Below are positions 55,498 to 64,000 of a DNA stretch of 64,000 nucleotides, in pieces. A program made the position numbers and the translations under genes. The DNA comes from Diacronema lutheri (taxonomy: Eukaryota; Haptophyta; Pavlovophyceae; Pavlovales; Pavlovaceae): positions 372,001-436,000 of the forward strand of contig JAGTXO010000007.1 in the NCBI GenBank assembly GCA_019448385.1, given 5' to 3'. Positions within the stretch are counted from its first letter, which is position 1. Every line of letters begins with the position of its first letter. The notes below the pieces were generated by a model. It was not told where the DNA came from and searched no databases. It worked only from the letters and a program-made list of their open reading frames with translations.

Positions 55498-56177
55498 GGC
55501 GGCGGACGCCGCACGCGCGCGCGTCGCACCACGGCGCGCGCGCGCCCCTCCCCCCCGTGGCCACCCTCGTGGTGCGGGGCCTCACCACCCCCCACACACA
55601 CAGACAGCCCCTGCCTGTCGGCGTTGGCGCTGGCGCACGCCCCGTCGGTCGCCACGTCGCCCGGCCCCTGCACACAACCATTTCGCGACGAGACAGTGTC
55701 AAACCCCGCACACACGGCCCGCACGTGCGGCTGCGGGCCGAGCCGAGCCCTCAGCGCGCGCGTGCGTGCCCATTGTACGCACGCGTCATTGTACGGTTTC
55801 GGGTCTTTGGAGAGAGAGAGAGCGCGACGTCGTGTCACGTGCACCACGTCTCACTTGAATTCGCAACACCCATGAGAGAGTCAGCGCGACGTGTCACGCG
55901 TACCACGTCTCACTTGGCTTCGCGCGAAAGACGTTCCGAAACACGCTGGCTCAAACTCCCACGAGGGCTGCGTGTTTTCGCTGACTCTCTCTCCGCGCGA
56001 AACACGTTCCGGAACACAGCCAGAGAGCGCGCGCGGCAGTCGGCCAGAGCGCGCACAGCCCGCCACGCACGGCCCGAGCGCGCAACGCCGTACTCGCGGG
56101 CAAGTCCACGGCCAGCAGCGCCCGCGGCACGCGGCGCGGCGCGCAGCAGCGCGCCACGTCGCGTCGGCGCTCTGCGT
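55498..56177. other. Intergenic region with short direct and inverted repeats
   Basis: 680 bp without a supported gene. It holds a run of AG dinucleotides (55810-55821) and two copies, 62 bp apart, of a block like GCGCGACGT...CCACGTCTCACTTG (from 55822 and 55884). A second direct repeat, GCGCGAAAGACGTTCCGAAA and its near copy, occurs at about 55922 and 55996. A perfect 13-bp inverted pair, GAGAGAGTCAGCG at 55874-55886 and 55979-55991, encloses 118 bp. This may be a decayed miniature element or a regulatory array. Confidence 0.5.
55874..55991. repeat. 118-bp segment bounded by a 13-bp inverted repeat
   Basis: GAGAGAGTCAGCG (55874-55886) is exactly complementary to 55979-55991. No target duplication was found. 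The inner sequence carries CACGTC and GTGTCACGCG motifs. Confidence 0.5.
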
Positions 56178-57098
56178 TCAGCCGAGCGCGCGGTCGTGCG
56201 CGCCGCGCGCCGCCGCACCACAGCCGAGGCCGAGCAGTCGCGCAAATTGCTCAAGGGCGGGTGAGCTGAGCTCCACCTCCTTGGGCGGCAGCTCCGTGCA
56301 CGCTGCGAGCGGGCTGCGTGCGGCGCGCTCGGCGCGCGTCGCATCGCCGCCGCCGCCGCCGCCGCCGCCGCGTACGCGCGCGCCGGCGTCGTCGCAGTCG
56401 CCGCCGGCGCGCGGCTCGGCGAGGCCCGGCGCGCTGGCGCGCTCACTTGGCGGCGTGCCAATCGTGTACGGCGTGCACCCCACCGACGGCGACGACGACG
56501 CGCCCGCCGACGAGGCGGTTGGCGACGCGGCGGCGAGCGCGCGTATCCGGCTCGCGCACACGTCGTGCGCGAGCTGCGCGTGCTGCGCTTCGGCGGCGCG
56601 CAATTGGCGTTGGCGCTTGTCGACGTCAAGCGCGGCGCGGCAAATCTCGTCGTCTAGGTGCTGCGCCTTGGACTGCAGCGCGGCGAGCTCCATCTGCCGC
56701 TCGGCGACGAGGCGCTCGATCCGGCCGACGGCGCACGTCACGTCGGCGAGCTCGCCCGCCGCCGCGTGGTCGGCGGCGCGCGGGCCGAGCAGAGCGAGCG
56801 CGTGGCGCGCAAGCGCGTCGCCAACGAGCACTGCGAGCCACAACGCCGCCACCGTCGCGAGCAGCAGCACCGGAAAGGCGTGCGGGCGGAGCGCGTCGAG
56901 CACACGCGCGAGGCGCGCGCCTGGCCGCACGTCGAGCGCGAGCGCGACGGTCAGGTGGCCGCCAAGCGCGTTCGCATTGACCAGCTCGAGCTCAGTGACG
57001 CTATCCGAAATGCTCAACGTCGACGCCACGCGCCAGCACGCCAGCGGCAGCGCGATCGCCACGAGCGCCGTCGAGCCGCGCGAAATAGGCGCGGCCAT
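56178..57098 (-). CDS. Membrane-anchored coiled-coil protein, unknown
   Basis: A 306-residue protein. Hydrophobic segments lie near residues 10-28 and 72-100 (PVLLLATVAALWLAVLVGDA). A short coiled coil follows at about 120-170 (VERIERLVAERQMELAAL-type, then LDDEICRAALDVDKRQRQLR), and the rest is low-complexity with a poly-Gly run. I recognise no domain. It could tether something to a membrane. Its start ATG is 51 bp from that of the peptide deformylase on the other strand, and a GTTCAAAAC sequence lies between them. Confidence 0.45.
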   Translation of the reverse strand: MAAPISRGSTALVAIALPLACWRVASTLSISDSVTELELVNANALGGHLTVALALDVRPGARLARVLDALRPHAFPVLLLATVAALWLAVLVGDALARHALALLGPRAADHAAAGELADVTCAVGRIERLVAERQMELAALQSKAQHLDDEICRAALDVDKRQRQLRAAEAQHAQLAHDVCASRIRALAAASPTASSAGASSSPSVGCTPYTIGTPPSERASAPGLAEPRAGGDCDDAGARVRGGGGGGGGDATRAERAARSPLAACTELPPKEVELSSPALEQFARLLGLGCGAAARGAHDRALG

Positions 57099-57149
57099 TC
57101 CGTTCAAAACAAGACGTCTTCTGAGTTGGACGCCTGCCCTGCGACCGCC

Positions 57150-57803
57150 ATGCGCCTCGCGCTGCCGCCGCCGCCGATCGTGCACGTCGGGCACCCGGCG
57201 CTGCGGCAGCGCGCGGCGCCGGTGCTCGACTTGCGCGGCCGCGAGACGAGGCGCGTCATCGGCCAGCTCGTGCGCGCCCTCGACGCGCACGACGGCTCGG
57301 GCCTCGCCGCGCCGCAGATCGGCGAGCCGGTGCGCATCCTCGCGGTGCGCGACCTGTTCAACCGGCTGCCGAGTGCCGACGCGCTTGCGCCGCACTTGGG
57401 CGACGTGCAGCGCGCGCGGCTGCTCCGCATCTCCCCCGTCGTTGCCATCAATCCGACGATCACCGCCGCGTCCGACGATCACGACGAGGACTGGGAGGCG
57501 TGCCTCTCGCTTCCGGGCCTCTGGGGCCTCGTCCGGCGGCCGCGCGCCGTCTCGGTGCGCTTTACGGCGCCTGATGGCGCGGAGACGGCGCACGAGTGCG
57601 TTGGCTGGGCCGCGCGCGTCTTCCAGCACGAGCTCGACCACCTCGACGGCGTGCTCTTCATCGACCGGCTCGTGCACGGCGTCGCCGGCCTCGTGCACGA
57701 GAGTGAACTGCACCATCAGCTGCCGTCGGAGGAGGATGGCGGCGCCGTCGCGCGGCCGGCGGCCGGACCGGCGAGCGCCACGCGCATGGATGGCGCGAGG
57801 TGA
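57150..57803 (+). CDS. Peptide deformylase
   Basis: A 217-residue protein with all three deformylase motifs: GSGLAAPQ (49-56), EACLSLPG (116-123, with Ala where most enzymes have Gly) and QHELDH (159-164). Cys118, His160 and His164 bind the metal, and Glu161 is catalytic. The enzyme removes formyl groups from the initiator Met of organelle-made proteins, so a mitochondrial or plastid site is expected. The ATG begins directly at the domain, so no transit peptide is visible; a missed upstream exon or another start is possible. It diverges from a membrane protein 51 bp away. Confidence 0.9.
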   Translation: MRLALPPPPIVHVGHPALRQRAAPVLDLRGRETRRVIGQLVRALDAHDGSGLAAPQIGEPVRILAVRDLFNRLPSADALAPHLGDVQRARLLRISPVVAINPTITAASDDHDEDWEACLSLPGLWGLVRRPRAVSVRFTAPDGAETAHECVGWAARVFQHELDHLDGVLFIDRLVHGVAGLVHESELHHQLPSEEDGGAVARPAAGPASATRMDGAR

Positions 57804-57885
57804 TCGTGCGCGCCGGCTCGCGCCGGCCGGCGACAGCCATGGTCGTCATGGTCCTCGTGCACGATTGCCCCACCCCCCCCCCCCC

Positions 57886-57930
<45 letters not shown>

Positions 57931-58230
57931 CTCAAGAGCCGCACCATCAGGACCCCGCGCAATCAGGAGACGAGCGCGAGCCTCGGGTCTCATTGCGGGC
58001 CGCGGCTGCGATCGTGTCGCCTTCACACGGAGCCCGCGCCCCGCCGCCCAATTGACCCCCGGAGAAGGCCGCGGCTGCGATCGTGCCGCAGCCCGATTTT
58101 CAAATTTCAACGCGTTGCAATTCAAAACGAGCTTTTCGCGCCCTTTTCCGGCCCAACCTCTGTAGAATCTCTGCGAGGTGGTGGACGTCACCTCGAGGAG
58201 CGCGCCGCCTGTTCGAGTCGTACGCATTCA
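57804..58230. other. Intergenic region with a very long C tract
   Basis: This 427-bp region holds C runs of 13 and 41 bases (57873-57885 and 57887-57927), separated by one T. A 19-bp direct repeat, GGCCGCGGCTGCGATCGTG, begins near 57998 and again near 58067. Near the downstream gene a block GAGTCGTACGCATTC occurs at about 58214 and 58255. No gene or RNA is supported. Confidence 0.5.
57873..57927 (+). repeat. C13-T-C41 tract, intergenic
   Basis: The longest homopolymer in the window, 70 bases downstream of the deformylase stop. Confidence 0.95.
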
Positions 58231-58848
58231 ATGGAGGAGAGTCGTACAATGGAGGAGTCGTACGCATTCGATTACCCCGAAAGGCGCGCATCCGGGGCCC
58301 GACGCGCAAGCGACACGGGCGCACTGGATGGCTTCCAGGGCCTGCCGCTCTCCACGCTGAATATCAACTCGCACACGTTTGGGCGTGAGCACCGTCTTGC
58401 GCGCAGGTTGCGCGAGCGCGTGCTCGCCGAGCTTGTCGATGACCACGAGGCGCTCGACGTCGGCGCGCTCGACGATTCGCTGCGGGCATTTCTCGCAAGA
58501 AACGCGCTGCAGCGCCTCGATGACGAAGGTCCCGCGTGGAAGAAGCTCCTCGGCGAGGTGCTAAAGCTCGAGTTTGTGCTCGACGATCTCGACCGGCAGG
58601 CGCTCGTCGCAGAGCTCGCCACGCATGCCTGGTCGTCGTCGGCCGTTCTCTTCAAGCACGTGCTCGCCGGCGTCGGCCGAGACGACGCGCCCGCGCCGCC
58701 GGCCGCCGATGGCTCTGCGCTCGCGCAGCGCTGCAGGGCCCACTTCAAACGGTGCTCGCGCGCGGGACTTGGCGGCCGCGCACTCCTCGACGCCGTGATC
58801 GATGCGTGCCGCGCCGAGCTTGGTGGACCGTGCGATGCAGCGCTGTGA
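58231..58848 (+). CDS. Hypothetical helical protein
   Basis: A 205-residue, intronless, mostly helical protein with unbiased acidic and basic content (VLAELVDDHEALDVGALDDS; LKLEFVLDDLDRQALVAELA; LFKHVLAGVGRD). I do not recognise a family and see no signal peptide or membrane segment. Two in-frame ATGs, 58231 and 58249, arise from a short local duplication (MEESRTMEESYAF), so either may start translation. The composition is unlike the surrounding chance frames, so it is probably real. It converges on UTP20 with 141 bp between stops. Confidence 0.5.
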   Translation: MEESRTMEESYAFDYPERRASGARRASDTGALDGFQGLPLSTLNINSHTFGREHRLARRLRERVLAELVDDHEALDVGALDDSLRAFLARNALQRLDDEGPAWKKLLGEVLKLEFVLDDLDRQALVAELATHAWSSSAVLFKHVLAGVGRDDAPAPPAADGSALAQRCRAHFKRCSRAGLGGRALLDAVIDACRAELGGPCDAAL

Positions 58849-58989
58849 TGGGCAGCCAAGCGCCCAAGGCGCACAATGACGGACGTCAAAAATTTGTTAC
58901 GCCCACAGTCCACCACAGCAAACTGTCTGGACGTCGTCGACAGGCAGATTCAGCCATCAGCCGCGAGACCGGCGCCCACGCACACTCGC

Positions 58990-60745
58990 TCATTCGTGGA
59001 ACGTGCGCCGCTTCTTCTTGCCCGAGACGCCAAGCACGCCGCGCGTGGAAGACTGCATCTTCGCGGCGTCCATCTTGCGCTTGTGCGACGTGCGCTTCGC
59101 CTTGTGCTTGTCGATCTTGCGCCGTGCTGCGCCGATCACGTCCGTGACCGCCTCGACGGCGATGCGCGCGAGCCGCCGCTGCCGCGCGTCGGCGAGCGCG
59201 TGCCGAGCGTCCGCGTACGCGCGCAGGTACTCCTCGTCGCCCGCGCGCTCCTGCAAGAGCTGCAGCACGCTCGCGGCCACCTCGCGTGACGGCGCGTCCA
59301 CCTTGCCCGACTGGTCGTCGGCCGAGAAGAGGAGCGTGCGGAGCACGACGGGCAGCAGGGCGACGACGGCCGGCGGGGGCAGGTGCGCGCCGATGGCGCC
59401 GAACAGCCGCAACGAGGCCGCGCGCGACGCGGGCTCGCGGCAGCGCGCGCCAAGCCGGCGGCAGACGAGGCGAATGGCCCAGCAGCACGCCGCCGACGCG
59501 TCGGGCAGCGCGAGCGCGCGCGACGCGCCCGGCAGCGCGGGCTGCGCCTCGGCCGGCGGCTCGTCGTCGCCGGCGTCGGCGTCGTCCGCGTCCGCGGCCG
59601 CCGCCGCGCCGCCCGACGCGTCGGCGCCGAGCGCGCGCAGCGGCGCGGCGGCGGCGGAGCCGGGCGGCGGGCAGAGGAGCGGAAGATGCTGCATAAGAAG
59701 GCAGATCGCGAGAATGTTCTTGGCAGCCTGCTGGCACAGATCAGCGCTCGGTCGGCCGCCGGTCAGCTGCGCGCAGCTCGCGGCGAGCGTGTCGGCGAGA
59801 GCGGCGGGCGTCGCGCTCAGCGGCAGCTCAGCGCTCTGCGCAGCGTCTTGCGCGCCGTGCGGCGCGCCGGCCCCGTCGGCGGCCGCGCCGGACGGCGCGC
59901 CGATGCCGAGCGCGGTGCGGAGCGCGCCAAGGTAGAGGCCTGGCCGCGACCAAGGGGCGGGCGCGCGCAGACGAGCGCGCACACAGGCGGGCGAGCGTGC
60001 GTGCGTGCGGGCGGGGCGTGTGCGTGCGCGTGCGCGTCAGCTCGGGGGCGGGTCAGTGGACAGCGCCGTGCGCGCGTGTGCGGCAGCGGCTCCTGCCGAG
60101 CGAAGTCGGCAGCTGCGGCGCGTTGCCAATCCGTGCCGCGCGCGCGCCCGGCCTCACCGCACTCCCACCCTCTTGCCCCGCCCAGCCCGCCCTCCACAGC
60201 CCGCTCGCCTTCGCCGCCTTGCCCCGCCCTCCGCGCCTTGCCGCGCAACGCGCAACGCACAACGCGCAACGCGCAACGCACCGAGCAAGCGCGCGCCCAC
60301 AAGGCGCACCCACGCGTGACGAAACTCGAGAAGGCGCGCAAGGTGCGTCGTCCACACGTCCGTCAACGCCGGCGCCGCCGCCAGCTGCGGGCGCGCGCCG
60401 AGCGCGCGCTCGAGCGCGCGCAGCGAGTGGTACACGGCCTGCCAGTGCGCGTCGACCGGCGCGGCCGGCATGCGGCCGGCGGCCGCGTCAACAGCGTCGG
60501 CGTCGGCGTCGGCGGAGAGGGCGTCGCCGAGGTGGCTGCTGATCGCGCGGAGCAGGCTCGCCATCTCGTCGCTATCCGCCGGCACCTGCGGCGCAAGGAG
60601 CGCGCCCACTTGCGCGGCCGCACGGCTGCGCCGCGTCCACGCGCCGCACGCGCGCGCGGCGCGGCACGCGGCGGAGCGTCAGCGGCTCGGCTCGGCGCAA
60701 GTGCGACGCAGACCACTTGCCATGCACGCTGTTACTCAACACGCA

Positions 60746-60801
<56 letters not shown>

Positions 60802-63800
60802 CACACACACGCGCGCGCATACGCGCGTACCGCAGCTCGCCGTCGGCGCCGTGGTACCAGAGGAGGGTAAGTCGAAGGACAGAGCCGAGCGCGCGCCCAC
60901 CGTCGCGCGCGTCGCCGTGCGGCGGCGCGAGGCGTCGGATGAGCGCGTCGAGGGTCGCGGCCGCCGCCTTGCGGCACGCGCCATCCGGGTCCTCGTGCAG
61001 CCTGGGCACGAGCGGGACAAACAAAAGTTGGTGCCAGCGCACGATGGCGCCGGGCGGCAGCTTACGCACGAGCTGCGCGTAGAGGCGCAAGAGCGAGCGT
61101 CGCCCGTCTGCGCGCGCGTAGCCCACATTCGTCACGACAAACTGGAGGCGCTCCTGCACGCGCCCGTCGCCAAGCGGGTACGTGAGCAGAAACTGGCAGA
61201 CGAGGCCCGCCGCCGCGTCGCGCGTCGCCGCGTCGTCCGCGCAGAGCACCAGGTCGCACAGGCGCGACGCGAGGTCATACAGGCGGTGCGCCACGTACCG
61301 CCGCGCGAGGATGGCGCGGAGGAGGGCGAGGACGCACGATGGCGGCGAGGACTCCTGCAACCGTGTGTGCGCAAACTCGAGAAGCCATCGCAGCTGCCCA
61401 TCGCTCAGCGTGAGCGCGCCCGCCGTGCCGGAGCCGCCGCCGCCGCCGGCGGCGGCACCGCCGCGCGCGCGCCCGTCGCCGCCGCCGCCACCGGACCGCT
61501 CGGCCGCGACCGGCTCGCGCTCGGCGTCGGACGCATCGGACACGTCCGACGCGTCCGACACGTCCGCAGCGTCCGAGGCGTCCGCCGCGCCCGCCCGCGC
61601 CGCCCGCACCCGCGCGCGCGCCGCCGCCGGCTCGACAAACGCGCCGCCGTCGGCGCGCGCGCGGTCGAGCAGCGCCTGGGGTGGCGGCTTAATGAGCACG
61701 GCGAGCGCGCGCACCGCGGCGACGAGCGACTCGTCGGCGGACGCGGAGAGCGACGAGACGTGCTGCACGCGCTTCAGGCACGACTTGAGAAGCGCAGCAC
61801 GCGCGCGCAGCCCGCCGCCACCGGGCAGCGGGAAGCGGACGAGCTCGCCGGTCAGTCGGAGCGAGAGAGCGCACAGCTGCGGGTGGCCGTGGTCGATGCA
61901 CCGCGCGAGCGGACCGAGGAGCGGCGCGAGAAGCGCACAGTGTGCGCTGTCCGACTTGCGCAGAAGCGCGCTCCCGCCGCTCTCGCCGCCACCGCCGACC
62001 GTGCCGGCCGCGCCGCCGGCGCCGCCGCCGCCCGGCGAGCGCAGCGCGTCGCGCAGCAGCTGCAGCCCGAAGATCGCCCACACGTGCGCGAGCGCGCGCG
62101 GCGCGTCTGGCGCGGCGGCACGCGCGCGCGCCACCGCGCTCACCTCAGTGGCGGCGATGCGCCGCGCGTCGGCGGCGCGCGCGCCGCGCAGCGCGACGCC
62201 GGCGGCGGCGGCGCCGCCGCGCGGCGCGCCGTTGCCGCCATCGCCCGCGCCCGCGCGCGCGCCTTTGGCCGTCGTCGCCGGCGCGTCGGCGGGCAGCGCG
62301 TTCTGCAGCAGCCCGCGCACGAGCCGGCAGAGCGCGGGGGCGCTGACGGTGCGGTTCGCGCGGATGCCGGCGCAGACGTGCTGCAGCGCCTCGCCAAGCC
62401 GCTTCTCGAGCGCGGCGTTGGGAGCGCCGCCGTCGAGACGATCGGCGAGGCCTTCGCCCGCCGCGCCGCCCGCCGCCGCGCCGACGCCCTCGCCGGCGCT
62501 CAGGCGGAGGAGCGGGGCGAGCAGCGCGTTGAGCGCGGCGGGCGTGAAGCTGATTGCCGCCGCGAGCGCGCCGAGCGTCGCGAACGATTTGCCGCCCGCG
62601 CCGGCCTCGCGCGTCTTCGAGGCGATCGCCGCGACACCGCGCTTCTCCTCCGCGTCGCCAAAGGCGTCCGTCACCGCGAGCGCCGCGAGGTAGCCCACGT
62701 CGGCGTCGAGCTCGCCTGGCGCGGCGAGCGGCGCGACGCGCACGACGAGCGCGTGCAGCGTGTACCCGAAGACCTGCGCCTCGAAGCCGCGCACGAGCGT
62801 GCGGCGCATCACGCGCACCACCGTTGACAGGCGGCGCGCGCCCAGCTCGGCGGCAACGTCGCATAAGGCGGCGCGCGCGGCCACGCGCACGTCGGTGTCG
62901 CGCGAGCGGAGGTGCGCGCAGAGACGGATGAGCAGAGCGGGCAGCTCGAGCTCGCGCTCGTTGGCGGGCAGCGCGCAGATCACGTGCAGCAGGGGCAGCG
63001 CGATCAAGAGCTGGTGCGTGCTCACGCGCGCGCCCGTCGCCGCACCGCCGCTCGCCGCGTCGGCGACGGCAGCGGCGGCCGCCGAGCGGCTCGGCGCGTT
63101 CGTGCCGCCCAGCCGCGCGTAGAAGGCGGGCAAAAAGTGCGTGCGCATCGCGCGTCGCACCGCCGCGTTGCGCGCGCGCGCCGCGTCCTCGGGCGTCTGC
63201 GCGACCTTGCCGCCGGCCGCACCGGCTGCGGCCGGCGCCGCGCCGGCATCGGCATCGGCATCTGCGGCAACGTCGGCGGCGGGCGCGCCCGCGGCGCGCG
63301 CTGCGCCAATCGCGTCGTCGGCCGCGCCCTGATCGCCCCCCGCCTTACCGCCCTCACCGCCGCCGCCGCCGTCGTCATCGTCGTCGTCATCATCGTCGTC
63401 GTCGGCGGCGACCGCCGCCCCCTCCCCAGCGCGCGCGCGCGACACGGCGCGCCTGTCGCCACGCACCGCGCTGTCGGTGCGCGCGCGTGCGCCATCGCCC
63501 GCGCCGTCGGTGGCCGGCGCGCTCTCCTCGTCCGCCGCCGCGCCGCCGCCGTCGCCGCCATCGCCGCCATCGTCGTCGCAGCGAAACTCGCGCAACACGG
63601 CGCAGAGTGCGCGCGCGAGCCGCTTGTCGTGCTCGGGATGCTTGTCCGAGAGCGCGAGGAGCGTCTTGAGGAGGTTCGAGTAGGCACGCCACGGCAGCGC
63701 GGAGGCGATCGCGCCAAGGAGCGCAGTCGCCTCCTCCGCCAGCCCCTGCCACAGCTCGCCGGCCGCCGTCGCGTACGTGAGAGCGGTGGGCAGCAGCACG

Positions 63801-64000
63801 CGCGAGATGGACGCCGCGCTCAGTCGATGCGCGCGGAGCGGCTGCTGCACGCGCAGCAGCGCGCGCCGGCGGCGATGGAGCTGTGTGTGCGTGAGGTTTT
63901 CGAAAAAGTCAACGTCGCGGTCTCGCGTGTCCGTGAGCGCGGCCAGGTCGGGCGCGATCGCCGGGTCGGCGCGGAGCATGGAGGCGAGGATCGAGACGAA
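58990..64000 (-). CDS. UTP20: UTP20, small-subunit processome component (3' part; 5' end outside window)
   Basis: The gene runs off the right edge. Visible exons are 60831 to beyond 64000, 60282-60625 and 58990-59939, with introns of 205 and 342 bp (GT-AG, phases agree). These encode about 1487 C-terminal residues of a HEAT-repeat protein. VDFFENLTHTQLHRRRRALL matches the D-V-D-F-F-E-N-x-x-H-x-Q-x-H-R-R block of UTP20/DRIM. LRKSDSAHCALLAPLLGPLA and RHAWVRLVGARLLGLYLGAL fit later conserved parts. The tail KIDKHKAKRTSHKRKMDAAK and KKKRRTF is the basic nucleolar end. UTP20 binds U3 snoRNA and is needed for 18S rRNA processing. Acidic and poly-Gly/Ala inserts interrupt the repeats. Confidence 0.85.
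60749..60810 (+). repeat. (CA)n microsatellite in a UTP20 intron
   Basis: About 60 bp of CA repeats with one G interruption near 60795. It lies in the 205-bp intron, 20 bases from the 5' splice site at 60830, and reads as (TG)n in the transcript. Confidence 0.9.

Noticed and set aside
55891-58230. Extension of the 58231 gene far upstream
   Set aside because: The frame is open but low-complexity, runs antisense through the membrane-protein gene and crosses a 41-base C tract.

Overview
The window is nuclear DNA of a eukaryotic microalga. It is very GC-rich and densely packed, with short GT-AG introns and only eukaryotic-type genes: MAD1, UTP20, eL42, UNC-50, TEDC1-like, COQ8/ADCK and DExH helicase. 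Plastid traits are also present: a RETICULATA-family protein with an N-terminal signal peptide (the bipartite import typical of secondary red plastids), a peptide deformylase and an organelle-type threonine synthase. The TEDC1-like gene implies centrioles or flagella at some life stage. A haptophyte or similar secondary-plastid alga fits best, but this is inference. I saw no rRNA, tRNA, CRISPR array or virus-like element.

Layout. 1-4152: a DExH helicase 3' end, a twin CX9C protein and spliced MAD1. 4164-6342: mobile DNA, made of a 244-bp MITE-like element and a 1.9-kb Mutator-like element (MULE) with 283-bp near-identical terminal inverted repeats and a 9-bp target duplication, which lies 92 bp upstream of a Na+/H+ antiporter. 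6435-26244: housekeeping, transport and enzyme genes (antiporter, S51 peptidase, ABCG half-transporter, JmjC and AlkB-like oxygenases, A-family DNA polymerase, NAD(P)-binding protein, COQ8 kinase, eL42, F-box/LRR, sulfotransferase-like, TEDC1-like). 26753-28068: a 47-bp minisatellite of exactly 28 units. 28407-47048: NudC-like protein, a seven-repeat protein, an RsmC-type methyltransferase with a helical-repeat N terminus, UNC-50, CNNM transporter, threonine synthase, ankyrin-TPR protein, RETICULATA, a glycosyltransferase and a coiled-coil protein. 47098-55497: four metabolic genes, two of them unusual fusions. 56178-64000: membrane protein, peptide deformylase, an unknown protein and the 3' part of UTP20.

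Genes mostly alternate in strand. Twelve divergent pairs are present, and in eleven of them the start codons are less than 150 bp apart, so shared bidirectional promoters are likely.

The strongest candidate for something new is at 53128-55497: an aldo-keto reductase fused to a sugar phosphate cyclase. Its active-site signature (Phe-Lys-Gln-Ala-Ile-Asn, then Gly-Lys-Asn-Leu-Leu-Gly) looks more like 2-deoxy-scyllo-inosose synthase than dehydroquinate synthase or the valiolone/gadusol synthases. Next to it lie a histidine phosphatase, a WrbA-ABM-ThuA three-domain fusion and an IlvX-like thiamine-diphosphate enzyme, which together could form a small cyclitol/sugar metabolism neighbourhood. That grouping is a hypothesis.
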